Positions 18,171 to 27,992 are shown, counted from the first letter of the stretch. The stretch: 47,401 nt of DNA from Burkholderiaceae bacterium (GCA_017848435.1 JAFEHU010000050.1:1-47401), one strand, 5' to 3'. The notes: generated by a model from the sequence alone, not told the origin. A program made the numbers and translations.

Positions 18171-19229
18171 ATGATCACTTCCCGTTTGCCGGCCATTGCC
18201 GGTGTGGCCCTGTTGGCCGGTGCGCTTGCCGCCTGGACCCCCCTTGCACAGGCTGCTGACGTCATTTATGTCACCAACCAGGAGGGCGGCGTCAGCGTGC
18301 TGGACCCGGCCCAGCTGGGCGCGACCAAGACCATCGACCTGGACAGCGCCGGTCCACGCGGGCTGGCGCTCACGCCGGATGGCAAGTTTCTGCTGACCGC
18401 CAACCAAAAAACCAGCGATGTGACGGTCATCGACACCGCCACACACAAGATCGTACGCCGCATTCCTATCGGCAAGAATCCCGAATTCATGCGCATCATT
18501 CCCGGCGGTCGGCTGGCCTTTGTCACCTACGAGCCCAGTTCCGACGGCAAGCCACCGGTCCCCGGTGCAAAAGACGACGATGACGACGACAAAACGCCAG
18601 GCCAGGTCGCCATCGTCGACCTGAAGCAGTGGAAGGTCGTGCGTTCCGTGGTGGGCGCACCAGAGACCGAGGGCTTGGAATTTCTGCCCGACGGCAAGCA
18701 CTTTGTCATTACCAACGAAGGCAACGACACCGTCACGGTGCACAGCATTGCCACTGGCAAGCTGGTGAAGAAGGTTGACCTGAAGAAACACGGCAGCAGG
18801 CCCCGTGGCATCAAGCTTTCGCCCGACGGCAAGCAGTACGTCGTGACGATGGAGCACTCCGACAGCTTCGTCGTGCTGGACAGCAAGTTCAAATTCGTCA
18901 AGGCCGTGCCCACCAGTGTCGGACCCTACGGCATCGCTTTCGACAAGGCCGGCAAACGCATTGTGGTGGCCTCGGGCCGGGGTGCCAAAGTCCAGGTCTA
19001 CGATGCGGTGACCCACGCCATGCTGGCCGAAGTGCCGGTGGGCAAGCGCTGCTGGCATTTCACTTTCACGCCCGACGAGAGCAAGCTGCTGGTGGCATGC
19101 GGCCGCTCCAACAGTGTCGAAGTCATTGACGCGTCGACCTACAAGCTGACGCAGACGCTGGCCGACTTCAAATTGCCCTGGGGCATCGTCAGCTATCCCA
19201 AGGCATCGGGCAGCCTGGATGTGCCCTGA
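18171..19229 (+). CDS. Secreted YVTN/YncE-type beta-propeller protein
   Basis: The 352-residue protein has a signal peptide ending ...LAQA-AD at about residue 29. About seven propeller blades follow, with repeated P-D-G-K motifs (LTPDGKFLLTANQ, FLPDGKHFVITNEGND, LSPDGKQYVVTMEHSD, FTPDESKLLVACGRSN) and VYVTN-like starts (IYVTNQEGG). A run of six aspartates near 134 forms an acidic loop that could bind metal. Proteins of this group are periplasmic; some sit beside PQQ-dependent alcohol or methanol oxidation genes, but none are present here. GAGGAG precedes the ATG. Exact role unknown. Confidence 0.8.
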   Translation: MITSRLPAIAGVALLAGALAAWTPLAQAADVIYVTNQEGGVSVLDPAQLGATKTIDLDSAGPRGLALTPDGKFLLTANQKTSDVTVIDTATHKIVRRIPIGKNPEFMRIIPGGRLAFVTYEPSSDGKPPVPGAKDDDDDDKTPGQVAIVDLKQWKVVRSVVGAPETEGLEFLPDGKHFVITNEGNDTVTVHSIATGKLVKKVDLKKHGSRPRGIKLSPDGKQYVVTMEHSDSFVVLDSKFKFVKAVPTSVGPYGIAFDKAGKRIVVASGRGAKVQVYDAVTHAMLAEVPVGKRCWHFTFTPDESKLLVACGRSNSVEVIDASTYKLTQTLADFKLPWGIVSYPKASGSLDVP

Positions 19230-19301
19230 GCGGACCCTGGGCGGCCCGGTTAAAATCGGGCTGTCCACGTAGCTCCACAAGAACGGGAAAGGCATCTGGT
19301 T

Positions 19302-19352
19302 ATGACACCGCGAACGCGATCGACCCCCAGTTTTGGCCTTGCAGGCCGTTAG
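19302..19352 (+). CDS. Candidate thrS leader peptide
   Basis: A 16-codon frame, MTPRTRSTPSFGLAGR, holds three threonine codons (ACA, ACG, ACC) in its first eight codons, with GGGAAAGG upstream. The codons overlap GCGAACGC (19310-19317), which pairs perfectly with GCGTTCGC (19356-19363), and a terminator-like hairpin follows at 19393, just before thrS. This is the arrangement of ribosome-mediated attenuation, where stalling on uncharged tRNA-Thr would disturb the first stem. It is inferred from layout only. Confidence 0.45.
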   Translation: MTPRTRSTPSFGLAGR

Positions 19353-19392
19353 CCAGCGTTCGCCCATCGTTTTCAGTTTCTGAATTCACAGC

Positions 19393-19424
19393 AAAGCGCG
19401 GCACGGTCCGCGCTTTTGTTTTTT
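19393..19424 (+). terminator. Attenuator-type terminator before thrS
   Basis: A perfect 9-bp stem AAAGCGCGG/CCGCGCTTT with a six-base loop is followed by TGTTTTTT, ending 17 bases before the thrS ATG and 40 bases after the candidate leader peptide. It could also simply terminate the upstream transcript. Confidence 0.7.
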
Positions 19425-19440
19425 CTGCACCACCCACACC

Positions 19441-21348
19441 ATGATCCACATCACGCTCCCCGACGGCTCCCAGCGCGAATACCCCGGCCCGGTCACCGTG
19501 GCCGAAGTGGCCGCGTCCATCGGCACCGGTCTGGCCAAGGCCGCCCTGGCCGGCAAGATCGGCGACAAGGTCGTCGACACCAGCCATGTCATTGCGGCTG
19601 ACAGCCCGCTGTCCATCATCACGGCGAAGGATGCCGAAGGTCTGGACGTGATTCGCCACTCCACAGCCCACCTGCTGGCCTATGCGGTCAAGGAGCTTTT
19701 CCCCGAAGCCCAGGTCACCATCGGCCCGGTGATTGAGAACGGCTTTTTCTACGATTTCTCGTACAAGCGCCCCTTCACGCCCGACGATCTGGCGGCCATC
19801 GAAAAGCGCATGACCGCGCTGGCGGCCAAGGATGAGCCGGTGTTGCGCCGGGTCTTGCCACGCGACGACGCAGTCGCCCACTTCAAAGGCATTGGCGAGC
19901 ACTACAAGGCCGAGATCATTGCCAGCATCCCTGCGGGCGAAGATGTGTCGCTGTACCGTGAAGGCGCATTCGAAGACCTGTGCCGCGGCCCCCACGTGCC
20001 GAGTACCGGGAAGCTCAAGCACTTCAAGCTGATGAAGGTGGCCGGTGCCTACTGGCGTGGTGACCACCGCAATGAAATGTTGCAGCGGGTTTATGGAACC
20101 GCCTGGGCGACCAAGGATGAACTGCAGCAGTACCTCACCATGCTGGAAGAGGCAGAAAAACGCGACCACCGCAAGCTCGGTCGCGAACTCGATCTGTTTC
20201 ACATCGACGAACATTCCCCTGGCACCGTGTTTTGGCACCCCAAGGGCTGGACCGTGTGGCAGGGCGTTGAGCAGTACATGCGCAAGGTCTACCAGGACAA
20301 CGGCTACCAGGAAGTCAAGGGCCCCCAGATTCTTGACAAAGGTCTCTGGGAGAAAACCGGCCACTGGGACAAGTACCGCGACAACATGTTCACCACCGAG
20401 AGTGAAAAGCGCGACTACGCACTGAAGCCGATGAACTGCCCTGGTCATATCCTGATCTTCAAGCAGGGTATCAAGAGCTACCGCGATCTGCCGCTGCGCT
20501 ACGGTGAGTTTGGCCAGTGCCACCGGAATGAACCCACTGGCGGGTTGCACGGGATCATGCGCGTGCGTGGTTTCACGCAGGACGATGGCCACATCTTTTG
20601 TACCGAAAACCAGATCCTGGCCGAGTGCACCAGCTTCACCGCGTTGCTGCAGAAGGTGTACGCCGATTTTGGTTTCCACAACATCATCTACAAGGTGGCT
20701 ACCCGGCCCGAGGCGCGCATTGGCAGTGACGAAAGCTGGGACCGTGCCGAAGCGGCTTTGATTGAGAGCCTGCGCCATTCCGGTTGCGAATTTGTCATTG
20801 CCCCAGGGGATGGGGCCTTCTATGGCCCCAAGCTCGAGTACACCCTGAAAGATGCGATTGGCCGCCAGTGGCAGTGCGGCACCATTCAGGTTGATTTCTC
20901 ATTGCCCGAACGGTTGGACGCCGAATTCGTGGCCGAAGACGGTGCCCGGCACCGTCCCGTCATGCTGCACCGTGCGATTCTCGGCAGCCTGGAGCGCTTC
21001 ATCGGCATCCTGCTGGAAGAGCACGCGGGTGCCTTGCCTACCTGGCTGGCGCCAGTGCAAGTGTCGGTGCTCAACATCACCGATGCACAGGCCGAATATG
21101 CCCAGGAAGTGGTTAAAACGCTGAAAAATCAAGGGCTTAGGGTCGCTTTGGACCTGCGCAACGAGAAAATTACGTATAAAATACGAGAGCATTCGATGCA
21201 AAAGCCGCCATACATCCTTGTCGTGGGCGACAAAGAGAAGGCGGCAGGCGCCGTTGCAGTGCGCGCCCGGGGTAACAAAGACCTCGGTGCAATGTCCCTT
21301 GAAGCGTTTGTACAAACGGTCTTGCAAGACATTGCTCACAAAAGCTAA
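19441..21348 (+). CDS. thrS: Threonyl-tRNA synthetase
   Basis: ThrRS charges tRNA-Thr and edits Ser-tRNA-Thr. The 635-residue protein has all four domains: TGS (1-60), editing/SAD (about 65-225, with [16 protein letters not shown]), class II core (about 240-530, with [12 protein letters not shown] supplying the zinc cysteine, [19 protein letters not shown] and [15 protein letters not shown]), and the anticodon-binding domain (to 635). It heads the translation block thrS-infC-rpmI-rplT-pheS-pheT-ihfA. The last 60 codons switch to AT-rich codons (ATA, CGA, AGG), perhaps because they contain the infC promoter. Confidence 0.98.
   Translation: MIHITLPDGSQREYPGPVTVAEVAASIGTGLAKAALAGKIGDKVVDTSHVIAADSPLSIITAKDAEGLDVIRHSTAHLLAYAVKELFPEAQVTIGPVIENGFFYDFSYKRPFTPDDLAAIEKRMTALAAKDEPVLRRVLPRDDAVAHFKGIGEHYKAEIIASIPAGEDVSLYREGAFEDLCRGPHVPSTGKLKHFKLMKVAGAYWRGDHRNEMLQRVYGTAWATKDELQQYLTMLEEAEKRDHRKLGRELDLFHIDEHSPGTVFWHPKGWTVWQGVEQYMRKVYQDNGYQEVKGPQILDKGLWEKTGHWDKYRDNMFTTESEKRDYALKPMNCPGHILIFKQGIKSYRDLPLRYGEFGQCHRNEPTGGLHGIMRVRGFTQDDGHIFCTENQILAECTSFTALLQKVYADFGFHNIIYKVATRPEARIGSDESWDRAEAALIESLRHSGCEFVIAPGDGAFYGPKLEYTLKDAIGRQWQCGTIQVDFSLPERLDAEFVAEDGARHRPVMLHRAILGSLERFIGILLEEHAGALPTWLAPVQVSVLNITDAQAEYAQEVVKTLKNQGLRVALDLRNEKITYKIREHSMQKPPYILVVGDKEKAAGAVAVRARGNKDLGAMSLEAFVQTVLQDIAHKS
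21148..21180 (+). promoter_or_regulatory. Candidate infC promoter inside thrS
   Basis: TTGGAC at 21148 and the TACGTATAAAAT stretch at 21171-21182 lie in an unusually AT-rich part of the thrS 3' end. E. coli also has infC promoters within thrS. The exact -10 hexamer is ambiguous (TACGTA gives 17-base spacing, TATAAA gives 21). Confidence 0.3.
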
Positions 21349-21430
21349 TTCGACCAAAAGGCTTTTTGTCCGCGTGGACTCGGCGGTAAACGTTGCGCTT
21401 GGCGCACACATTGTTAAAAGGATTTGAGCC

Positions 21431-22033
21431 ATCGCTACTGAATTTCGTGATCGCCGTCACCGCGAAGAGCGTAAACACCGCCTGAACCGTGAAATCATGG
21501 CCCCTGAGGTCCGCCTCGCTGGCCCGGAGAACGAGCCCCTCGGCGTCGTCAGCATCATGGAGGCGCTGCGCATGGCTGGCGAGCTTGATGTGGATCTGGT
21601 CGAGACGGTGGCGACGGCGAACCCGCCGGTCTGTCGTTTGATGGACTACGGGAAATTCAAGTACCAGGAACAGAAAAAGGCGGCCGAGGCGAAAGCCAAG
21701 CAGACGGTCATCGAAATCAAGGAAGTCAAATTCCGTCCTGGCACCGACGATGGTGACTACAACATCAAGATGCGCAACATCAAGCGCTTTCTTGAAGATG
21801 GTGACAAATGCAAGATCACGCTGCGCTTTCGGGGGCGCGAGATCACACACCAGGAAATCGGCATGGCGCTGTTGCAGCGCATCCGCGATGACCTGCAGGA
21901 TTTGATCGTGGTGGAGCAGTTCCCCAAGCTGGAAGGGCGCCAGATGATCATGATGATCGCGCCAGGCAAGCGAAAGCCGGCACCCAAGGCGGCAGTAGCC
22001 GCCGTGGCGGCGCCGACAGCGGAGCAGTCTTAA
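21431..22033 (+). CDS. infC: Translation initiation factor IF-3, AUC start
   Basis: IF-3 prevents 30S-50S joining and proofreads start-codon selection. Family-like sequence begins at ATC 21431 ([21 protein letters not shown]), preceded by AAGGAT at a suitable distance and by an in-frame TGA at 21425. The first ATG, at 21497, would remove 22 conserved residues. IF-3 genes typically use such rare start codons (AUU in E. coli), which IF-3 itself discriminates against, giving autoregulation. The N-terminal domain (to about 75), lysine-rich linker and C-terminal domain ([34 protein letters not shown]) are complete. The tail of about 20 residues is alanine/proline-rich. Confidence 0.95.
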   Translation: MATEFRDRRHREERKHRLNREIMAPEVRLAGPENEPLGVVSIMEALRMAGELDVDLVETVATANPPVCRLMDYGKFKYQEQKKAAEAKAKQTVIEIKEVKFRPGTDDGDYNIKMRNIKRFLEDGDKCKITLRFRGREITHQEIGMALLQRIRDDLQDLIVVEQFPKLEGRQMIMMIAPGKRKPAPKAAVAAVAAPTAEQS

Positions 22034-22247
22034 AAGGTGAGCGGCGCAGGTCTTTGGCCTGTGTCGCAACAAAGGGGCACTGAAATGTGCGCCAACCGTG
22101 GTGAAATCAAACGCACCACAACAAGTGACGAAGTGAAATTCGTCGCTCACGTGGTGAAGTAAAACTCGCCACACAAGTGGCTCGGGGCCAACAAGGCTGC
22201 AAACAGTTTGCAGACGCCTCACGAGCACAACGAAAAGGAGCATTCAC
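22034..22247 (+). promoter_or_regulatory. Structured leader between infC and rpmI
   Basis: The 214-base gap contains three tandem hairpins: GTGGTG/CACCAC (22098-22119), AGTGACGAA/TTCGTCGCT (22124-22147) and GTGGTGA/TCGCCAC (22151-22172). Each has GTGAA in the loop or loop-closing position. A fourth perfect hairpin CTGCAAA-CAG-TTTGCAG lies at 22197-22213, just before the ribosome binding site AAAAGGAG. In E. coli the equivalent mRNA region binds ribosomal protein L20 and represses rpmI-rplT; a similar role is likely but inferred. Confidence 0.6.
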
Positions 22248-22451
22248 ATGCCCAAAATGAAGACCAAGAGCAGCGCTAAAAAGCGCTTCCGTGTTCGTCC
22301 AGGTGGTACCGTCAAGCGCGGTCAAGCCTTCAAGCGTCACATCTTGACGAAGAAGACCACCAAGAACAAACGCCACCTGCGGGGTGCGGTTTCTGTGCAT
22401 GAGACCAATATGGGTCACGTTGCGCAAATGCTGCCCGGCATGGGCATTTAA
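22248..22451 (+). CDS. rpmI: 50S ribosomal protein L35
   Basis: The 67-residue basic protein starts [16 protein letters not shown] and contains [16 protein letters not shown], the typical L35 sequence and length. A strong AAAAGGAG site precedes it. It is the first gene of the rpmI-rplT pair and follows the structured leader. Confidence 0.98.
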   Translation: MPKMKTKSSAKKRFRVRPGGTVKRGQAFKRHILTKKTTKNKRHLRGAVSVHETNMGHVAQMLPGMGI

Positions 22452-22475
22452 TCAACGACGAACAAGGAGTAACAC

Positions 22476-22835
22476 ATGCCTCGCGTCAAACGTGGTGTAA
22501 CGGCTCGCGCCCGCCACAAAAAAGTTCTCGCCCTCGCCAAAGGTTTCCGCGGTCGCCGCGGCAATGTTTTCCGCATCGCCAAAGAAGCGGTGATGAAGGC
22601 CGGGCAATATGCCTACCGTGACCGCCGCACCAAAAAGCGCGTGTTCCGCCAGTTGTGGATCGCGCGTATCAACGCGGCAGCCCGTGAATGTGGCCTCACA
22701 TACAGCCAGTTCGCCAACGGCCTGAAAAAAGCCGCCATCGAGATCGACCGCAAAATGTTGGCCGACATCGCTGTGCACGACAAAGCCGCTTTTGCCGGCA
22801 TTGTGGAACAGGTCAAAGCCAAACTGGCCGCTTGA
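22476..22835 (+). CDS. rplT: 50S ribosomal protein L20
   Basis: The 119-residue protein starts [20 protein letters not shown] and contains [41 protein letters not shown] and a C-terminal globular part that in E. coli also binds its own mRNA. It is needed early in 50S assembly. It lies 24 bases after rpmI with an AAGGAG site. Confidence 0.98.
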   Translation: MPRVKRGVTARARHKKVLALAKGFRGRRGNVFRIAKEAVMKAGQYAYRDRRTKKRVFRQLWIARINAAARECGLTYSQFANGLKKAAIEIDRKMLADIAVHDKAAFAGIVEQVKAKLAA

Positions 22836-22896
22836 TGGCTGGATTTCCCTCGGGACTCGCCATTGAATAAATAGTGGGTTACGCAGTAAATCAAAG

Positions 22897-22931
22897 GGGT
22901 TGGGGCTTGTAGAGGCTTCAATCCTTTTTTT
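22897..22931 (+). terminator. Terminator/attenuator between rplT and pheS
   Basis: GGGTTGGGGCTT can pair fully (with G-T wobbles) with AGGCTTCAATCC around a GTAG loop, followed by seven T residues, 24 bases before the pheS ATG. It separates ribosomal-protein from PheRS transcription. No Phe-rich leader peptide is evident. Confidence 0.7.
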
Positions 22932-22954
22932 ATTCCCGACCACAGTACAACACC

Positions 22955-24007
22955 ATGAACGAGTTGGATGCACTGGTAGAGGCGGCTCAGGCCAGCTTCT
23001 CAAAGGCCACCACGCCGGCGGACCTGGAGAATGCCAAAGCGCAGTTTCTCGGCAAGTCCGGTCGCTTGACCGAGCTGATGAAAGGCATGGCTGCATTGAG
23101 CGTTGACGAGAAGAAGTCGCGCGGTGCAGCCATCAATTTGGCCAAGCAGGCGATTGAAGCGGCGTTGGCAGCGCATCGACAAGCCTTGGCGGATGCTGAA
23201 CTGGCTCAGCAGCTGCAGGCAGAAGCGCTTGACGTCAGCCTGCCGGGCCGCCAACGCGGGCAGGGCGGTTTGCACCCGGTGTCGCTGACGCTGGAACGCA
23301 TCGAGGCCATCTTTGGTTCGATGGGTTTTGATGTGGCTGAAGGCCCCGAGATTGAGACCGACTGGTTCAACTTCACCGCGCTCAACACACCTGAAGACCA
23401 TCCGGCCCGCTCAATGCACGACACCTTCTATGTTGAAGGCGGTACGGCCACAGCGCCCAACCTGTTGCGCACCCACACCAGTCCGATGCAGATCCGCTAT
23501 GCGGTGCAGCATGTGAAACGCCACCAGGCCGCCATCGTCAGTGGCGTTGGCATGCCCGAAATCCGCGTGATTGCGCCGGGCCGGACCTACCGGGTTGACA
23601 GCGACGCCACCCACTCGCCCATGTTCCACCAGTGCGAAGGCCTGTGGATTGGCGAGAACGTCAGCTTCAAGGATTTGAAAGTGGTGTTCACCAATTTCTG
23701 CCGCACGTTCTTTGAGAGCGACGATCTGGTATTGCGTTTCCGCCCCAGCTTTTTCCCGTTCACCGAGCCCAGCGCCGAGGTGGACATTCAATTCCAGAGC
23801 GGGCCACTGGCCGGCCGTTGGCTGGAAGTGGCTGGTTCTGGCCAGGTGCATCCGAATGTGGTGCGCAACATGGGGCTTGATCCGGAACGCTACATCGGCT
23901 TTGCCTTCGGCATGGGACCAGACCGGTTGACCATGCTGCGTTATGGCGTGAACGACCTGCGCCTGTTTTTTGACGGCGACATCCGCTTTCTGTCGCAATT
24001 CCAATGA
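22955..24007 (+). CDS. pheS: Phenylalanyl-tRNA synthetase alpha subunit
   Basis: The 350-residue subunit has the N-terminal coiled coil (about 1-90) and the class II catalytic core: [28 protein letters not shown], a motif 2 region with ISVGRTYR-like [26 protein letters not shown], and motif 3 [25 protein letters not shown]. It forms the alpha2-beta2 enzyme with PheT, encoded 54 bases downstream. Confidence 0.98.
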   Translation: MNELDALVEAAQASFSKATTPADLENAKAQFLGKSGRLTELMKGMAALSVDEKKSRGAAINLAKQAIEAALAAHRQALADAELAQQLQAEALDVSLPGRQRGQGGLHPVSLTLERIEAIFGSMGFDVAEGPEIETDWFNFTALNTPEDHPARSMHDTFYVEGGTATAPNLLRTHTSPMQIRYAVQHVKRHQAAIVSGVGMPEIRVIAPGRTYRVDSDATHSPMFHQCEGLWIGENVSFKDLKVVFTNFCRTFFESDDLVLRFRPSFFPFTEPSAEVDIQFQSGPLAGRWLEVAGSGQVHPNVVRNMGLDPERYIGFAFGMGPDRLTMLRYGVNDLRLFFDGDIRFLSQFQ

Positions 24008-24061
24008 ATGCCCGAACCGCAGGCGGCATCTGCCTGCGGCTGTCGACAAGAGATCCTGACC

Positions 24062-26479
24062 ATGCAATTTCCCGAATCCTGGCTGCGTGAATTCTGCAAC
24101 CCGCCGCTCAGCACGACCGAACTCGCCGACACCCTGACCATGGCGGGGCTCGAGGTGGAAGAGCTGCGACCGGTGGCGCCCCCGTTCAGCAAGATCGTGG
24201 TCGGTGAAATCCGGGATGCTGTTCAGCACCCCGACGCTGACCGCCTGCGTGTCTGCCAGGTGGATGTAGGGCAGGGTGCCTTGCTGAACATCGTTTGTGG
24301 CGCGCCAAATGCCCGTGTGGGCATCAAGGTGCCTTGCGCGTTGGTAGGGGCTGAGTTGCCACCTGGCGACGACGGCAAGCCCTTTGTGATCAAGCTCGGC
24401 AAATTGCGTGGTGTGGAAAGCCAGGGCATGCTGTGTTCTGCCCGAGAGCTCAAGCTGTCGGACGATCAGGGGGGGCTGCTGGAACTCCAGGCCGATGCCG
24501 TGGTAGGCCAGGACATCCGTGTTCATCTGAATTTGGACGACATGCTGTTCACACTGAAGTTGACACCCAACCTCGCACACTGCCTGAGCGTGTATGGCGT
24601 GGCGCGCGAAGTGGCGGCGCTGACTGGTGCCCCGCTGGCGACCCCTGCGTTTGACTCGGTCGCCGTCAGCCACCAGGACACGCTGGCTGTACAGGTCAGC
24701 GCGCCCGATCTGTGCGGGCGTTTTTCCGGGCGTGTGGTGCGTGCCATCAACGCACAGGCCACCACGCCCGCGTGGATGGTGGACCGGCTGGCCCGGTGTG
24801 GCCAGCGCAGTGTGAATGTGCTGGTGGACATTTCCAACTACGTGATGTTCGAGGCGGGTCAGCCATCGCACATTTTTGACCTCGACAAAATCCATGGTGC
24901 GCTGGATGTGCGCTGGGGGCGTCCTGGTGAACAACTGAAATTGTTGAATGGCAACACCATCACCTTGGACGAGCAGGTGGGGGTGATTGCCGATGCGCAG
25001 CAGGTGGAGTCGTTGGCCGGCATCATGGGTGGTGACGCCACGGCTGTGTCGGACGGCACCCGCAACGTGTACGTTGAAGCTGCTTTCTGGTGGCCCAAGA
25101 CGGTTGCGGGCCGTTCGCGGCGATTCAATTTCTCCACGGACGCGGGTCACCGTTTTGAACGTGGGGTAGACCCAAGCCAGACTGTGGCGCAGATCGAGCG
25201 CATCACAGGTTTGATCCTTGCCATTTGCGGTGGTGAGGCCGGCCCAATAGACGACCTGCAGGTGAATTTGCCGGTCGGCCAGCCGGTGACTTTGCGCGTG
25301 GCGCGTGCGGCCCGTGTGATTGGCATGCCACTCACTGCCAACGACTGTTTGGGTGCGTTGCAGCGCTTGGGATTGCCTGTTTCTGAACAAGCTGGTGTGC
25401 TGACCGTGACGCCACCCCCGTACCGATTTGACCTGCAGATTGAAGAAGACCTGATCGAAGAAGTGGCCCGTATGGTGGGCTACAACCAGTTGCCCACCAC
25501 TCCGCCACTGGCGCCCATCACGGCCCGCGTCCGGCCCGAAGCACGCCGCAGCCCATTCGCGGTGCGCCGTGCGCTGGCCGAGCGTGGCTACCTGGAGACC
25601 ATCAACTTCAGTTTTGTGGAGGAGCGCTGGGAGCACGAACTGGCCGGCAACCCCAACCCGATTCGTCTGCTGAACCCGATTGCCAGCCAGATGAGCGTGA
25701 TGCGGTCATCGCTGATGGGGTCGCTGCTCCAGGTGTTGAAGTTCAATCTGGACAGGAAAGCCGACCGGGTGAGGGTGTTTGAACTGGGCCGCGTGTTCTT
25801 GCGCAGTCCCGAGACCCGTAACACCGACACCACGGTCGACGGGTTTGACCAGCCCATGCGCGTGGCGGGTTTGGCCTACGGCGCAGCCGATGGCCTGCAG
25901 TGGGGCAACAAGTCTGGTGCAGTGGATTACTACGACGTCAAGGGCGATGTCGAGGCCTTGCTTGCGCCCCTTCAAGCCAGTTTTGAACCCGCCGAGCATC
26001 CTGCGCTGCACCCCGGTCGCTGCGCACGCATCAGCATCGCGGGGGGACTGGTCGGGTATGTGGGCGAACTGCACCCGAAATGGCGCCAGCAGTACGGGCT
26101 GGCACAGGCCCCTGTGCTGTTTGAACTGGCGCTCGATGCGGTGCTGGCACGCACGGTACCCCAGTTCAGCCCTGTGACCCGGTTCCAGGTCGTGGAGCGC
26201 GACATTGCCGTCACGGTTGCTGAAGCGGTCACCCACGCCCAGGTCATGGCGGCGGTGCACAGTGCACCAGGTGCCACGGTGCTGAAGCACGCGGTGCTGT
26301 TCGATGTCTACCGCCCCAAGCAGGCCAGCGCCGGCCTGGCCATGGGCGAGAAAAGTCTGGCCATCCGCTTGACGCTGGGTGCCGATGACGCGACCATGAC
26401 CGAATCACAGATTGACGTGGTGGTGCAGTCGGTGCTGGCACAGTTGGCCAGCCAGGTCGCAGCACGTTTGCGCAGCTGA
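24062..26479 (+). CDS. pheT: Phenylalanyl-tRNA synthetase beta subunit
   Basis: The 805-residue subunit begins [16 protein letters not shown]. It has the EMAP/tRNA-binding domain (about 39-150), B3/B4 editing domain (about 215-390), B5 domain (about 405-475) with [18 protein letters not shown] following, a catalytic-like core and the C-terminal FDX-ACB domain (about 712-805, [18 protein letters not shown]). I use ATG 24062; an in-frame upstream start at 24008 would overlap the end of the preceding gene and is not family-like. Confidence 0.97.
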   Translation: MQFPESWLREFCNPPLSTTELADTLTMAGLEVEELRPVAPPFSKIVVGEIRDAVQHPDADRLRVCQVDVGQGALLNIVCGAPNARVGIKVPCALVGAELPPGDDGKPFVIKLGKLRGVESQGMLCSARELKLSDDQGGLLELQADAVVGQDIRVHLNLDDMLFTLKLTPNLAHCLSVYGVAREVAALTGAPLATPAFDSVAVSHQDTLAVQVSAPDLCGRFSGRVVRAINAQATTPAWMVDRLARCGQRSVNVLVDISNYVMFEAGQPSHIFDLDKIHGALDVRWGRPGEQLKLLNGNTITLDEQVGVIADAQQVESLAGIMGGDATAVSDGTRNVYVEAAFWWPKTVAGRSRRFNFSTDAGHRFERGVDPSQTVAQIERITGLILAICGGEAGPIDDLQVNLPVGQPVTLRVARAARVIGMPLTANDCLGALQRLGLPVSEQAGVLTVTPPPYRFDLQIEEDLIEEVARMVGYNQLPTTPPLAPITARVRPEARRSPFAVRRALAERGYLETINFSFVEERWEHELAGNPNPIRLLNPIASQMSVMRSSLMGSLLQVLKFNLDRKADRVRVFELGRVFLRSPETRNTDTTVDGFDQPMRVAGLAYGAADGLQWGNKSGAVDYYDVKGDVEALLAPLQASFEPAEHPALHPGRCARISIAGGLVGYVGELHPKWRQQYGLAQAPVLFELALDAVLARTVPQFSPVTRFQVVERDIAVTVAEAVTHAQVMAAVHSAPGATVLKHAVLFDVYRPKQASAGLAMGEKSLAIRLTLGADDATMTESQIDVVVQSVLAQLASQVAARLRS

Positions 26480-26511
26480 ACCTGTTACGACGCGACACGG
26501 AAAACCCCACC

Positions 26512-26847
26512 ATGGAATTCTCAGTAGACAGCCTGGAGACGCCTGCCCTGACCAAGGCGCAGTTGGCGGAGTTGCTGTTTGAGCAAATCGGGCTCAACAA
26601 GCGAGAGTCCAAAGACATGGTGGACGCTTTTTTCGACCTGATTGCCGACAGCCTGATCGAAGGCCATGACGTCAAGATTTCCAGCTTTGGCAATTTTCAG
26701 ATCCGCACCAAGGCACCCCGGCCCGGTCGCAATCCGCGCACCGGGGAGGCCATTCCCATTGGGGCTCGCAGGGTGGTGACGTTTCACACCAGCCACAAAC
26801 TCAAGGCGCTGATCCAGGGCGACAGCGTTGTGCCATCTGCCGACTGA
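26512..26847 (+). CDS. ihfA: Integration host factor alpha subunit
   Basis: IHF is a heterodimeric nucleoid protein that bends DNA sharply. The 111-residue product has [28 protein letters not shown] and the DNA-binding arm [24 protein letters not shown] with the intercalating proline. It is about ten residues longer than E. coli IhfA, mainly at the N-terminus ([12 protein letters not shown]). It follows pheT by 32 bases, the usual proteobacterial order. Confidence 0.96.
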   Translation: MEFSVDSLETPALTKAQLAELLFEQIGLNKRESKDMVDAFFDLIADSLIEGHDVKISSFGNFQIRTKAPRPGRNPRTGEAIPIGARRVVTFHTSHKLKALIQGDSVVPSAD

Positions 26848-26957
26848 TGGTCGCTGCCTGCGGTGGGCGGCTGTTACAGTAAATTTCGCACGTTGCTGTG
26901 CAGCCGGCCGCAGTTAGAGTAATCTCCACGCTTTGGTCTGTACAGCATTGATTTTTC

Positions 26958-27398
26958 ATGGGAAATAGCCTCCCACCCATTCCTGCAAAACGTTACTTCA
27001 CGATTGGTGAGGTGGCCGATTTGTGTGGCGTCAAGCCGCACGTGCTCCGTTATTGGGAGCAGGAATTCACGCAGCTGCGCCCGATGAAACGGCGTGGCAA
27101 CCGGCGCTATTACCAGCACCACGAGGTGCTGATGATTCGCCGCATTCGCGACCTGCTGTACGACCAGGGCTTCACCATCAGTGGTGCCCGCAACAAGTTG
27201 CAGGAATTGGTCCAGATCGAACGCGAACGCAAGAAATCCGGCGAGGTCGCGCTGGACGGTGTCGAGGTCGTTGAGCTGGACGACATCAGCTTTGATGGGC
27301 TGGAGGAGTTGGCCATGGTCAACGCGGGCTCCACGGCGGCTCAGCAGTTGACTCAGTTGCGTCGCGAACTGAACGAGATACACGCACTGCTGGTGTAA
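26958..27398 (+). CDS. MerR family transcriptional regulator
   Basis: The 146-residue protein has an N-terminal MerR winged helix-turn-helix (YFTIGEVADLCGVKPHVLRYWEQEFTQLRPMKRRGNRRYY) followed by a coiled-coil dimerisation helix (about 80-100). No cysteine cluster for metal sensing is present. It sits immediately downstream of ihfA as in many betaproteobacteria; its target is unknown. Confidence 0.9.
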   Translation: MGNSLPPIPAKRYFTIGEVADLCGVKPHVLRYWEQEFTQLRPMKRRGNRRYYQHHEVLMIRRIRDLLYDQGFTISGARNKLQELVQIERERKKSGEVALDGVEVVELDDISFDGLEELAMVNAGSTAAQQLTQLRRELNEIHALLV

Positions 27399-27437
27399 TT
27401 GGCATCGGGTCAGAGGCAAATGGCCCGTCCGTCACTG

Positions 27438-27443
27438 TATAAT
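27438..27443 (+). promoter_or_regulatory. -10 element of the tRNA-Pro promoter
   Basis: A consensus TATAAT lies 12 bases before the tRNA 5' end. No good -35 hexamer is seen at the expected distance. Confidence 0.5.
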
Positions 27444-27454
27444 CGAAGGCTTGT

Positions 27455-27531
27455 CGGTGTGTGGCGCAGCCTGGTAGCGCACTTGCATGGGGTGCAAGGG
27501 GTCGAAGGTTCGAATCCTTTCACACCGACCA
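27455..27531 (+). tRNA. tRNA-Pro (anticodon GGG)
   Basis: A complete cloverleaf with acceptor CGGTGTG/CACACCG, anticodon stem CTTGC/GCAAG with loop ATGGGGT, T-arm AAGG-TTCGAAT-CCTT, discriminator A and encoded CCA. It reads CCC and CCU. Confidence 0.96.
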
Positions 27532-27646
27532 ATCGGACAGCATTGGACCGTTCAACAACAGACAGTCCAGGCGCAGCAAAAAAAGAACATTTGCGAACCG
27601 GATGCGTACAATCGCCATCCCTCGTGAACCACTGAAGGAGACCGTT

Positions 27647-27955
27647 ATGAAAATTGCAAGCATGCTGCTGGTCATCGGGACCGTGGTTTCGGCACCGGCA
27701 TTTGCCAATCTGCAACTGGCTCAGAAAAATGCCTGCCTGAGCTGCCATGCGGTTGACAAAAAGGTGCTCGGCCCTGCATTCCAGGATGTGGCCAAAAAAT
27801 ACGCTGGCCAAAAAGACGCCGTGACCGCGATCACGGCCAGTATCAAGAACGGTGGTTCCGGCAAGTGGGGCCCGATTCCCATGCCTGCTTCGGAAGGTCT
27901 GAGCGAAGCCGATGCAAAAACATTGGCCACTTGGATTGCCGGCGGCGCGAAATAA
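27647..27955 (+). CDS. Small periplasmic cytochrome c (c551/c552 type)
   Basis: The 102-residue precursor has a signal peptide (MKIASMLLVIGTVVSAPAFA, cleavage near residue 20), a haem-binding CLSCH (30-34) and the distal ligand Met79 in GPIPMP, then EADAKTLATWI as the terminal helix. This is a monohaem class I electron carrier of the c551/c552 type. The ATG at 27647 has GAAGGAG upstream; the longer open frame begins within tRNA-Pro and is rejected. Confidence 0.93.
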   Translation: MKIASMLLVIGTVVSAPAFANLQLAQKNACLSCHAVDKKVLGPAFQDVAKKYAGQKDAVTAITASIKNGGSGKWGPIPMPASEGLSEADAKTLATWIAGGAK

Positions 27956-27992
27956 TGAACGCCTGTTGGTTTTGAGCCAACACCGCCCTCAA

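Noticed and set aside
19230-19440. T-box riboswitch before thrS
   Set aside because: No T-box consensus or specifier loop was recognised, and such elements are essentially absent from betaproteobacteria. The leader-peptide arrangement explains the features better.
21125-21150. GGGCTTAGGGTCGC in thrS as a fifth copy of the dispersed repeat
   Set aside because: It lacks the GCTA-N9-TAGC stem and the N16 spacing, and the encoded residues are conserved ThrRS sequence.
22835-22870. Eleven-codon frame overlapping the rplT stop as a Phe leader peptide
   Set aside because: It contains only one Phe codon and does not overlap the terminator hairpin.
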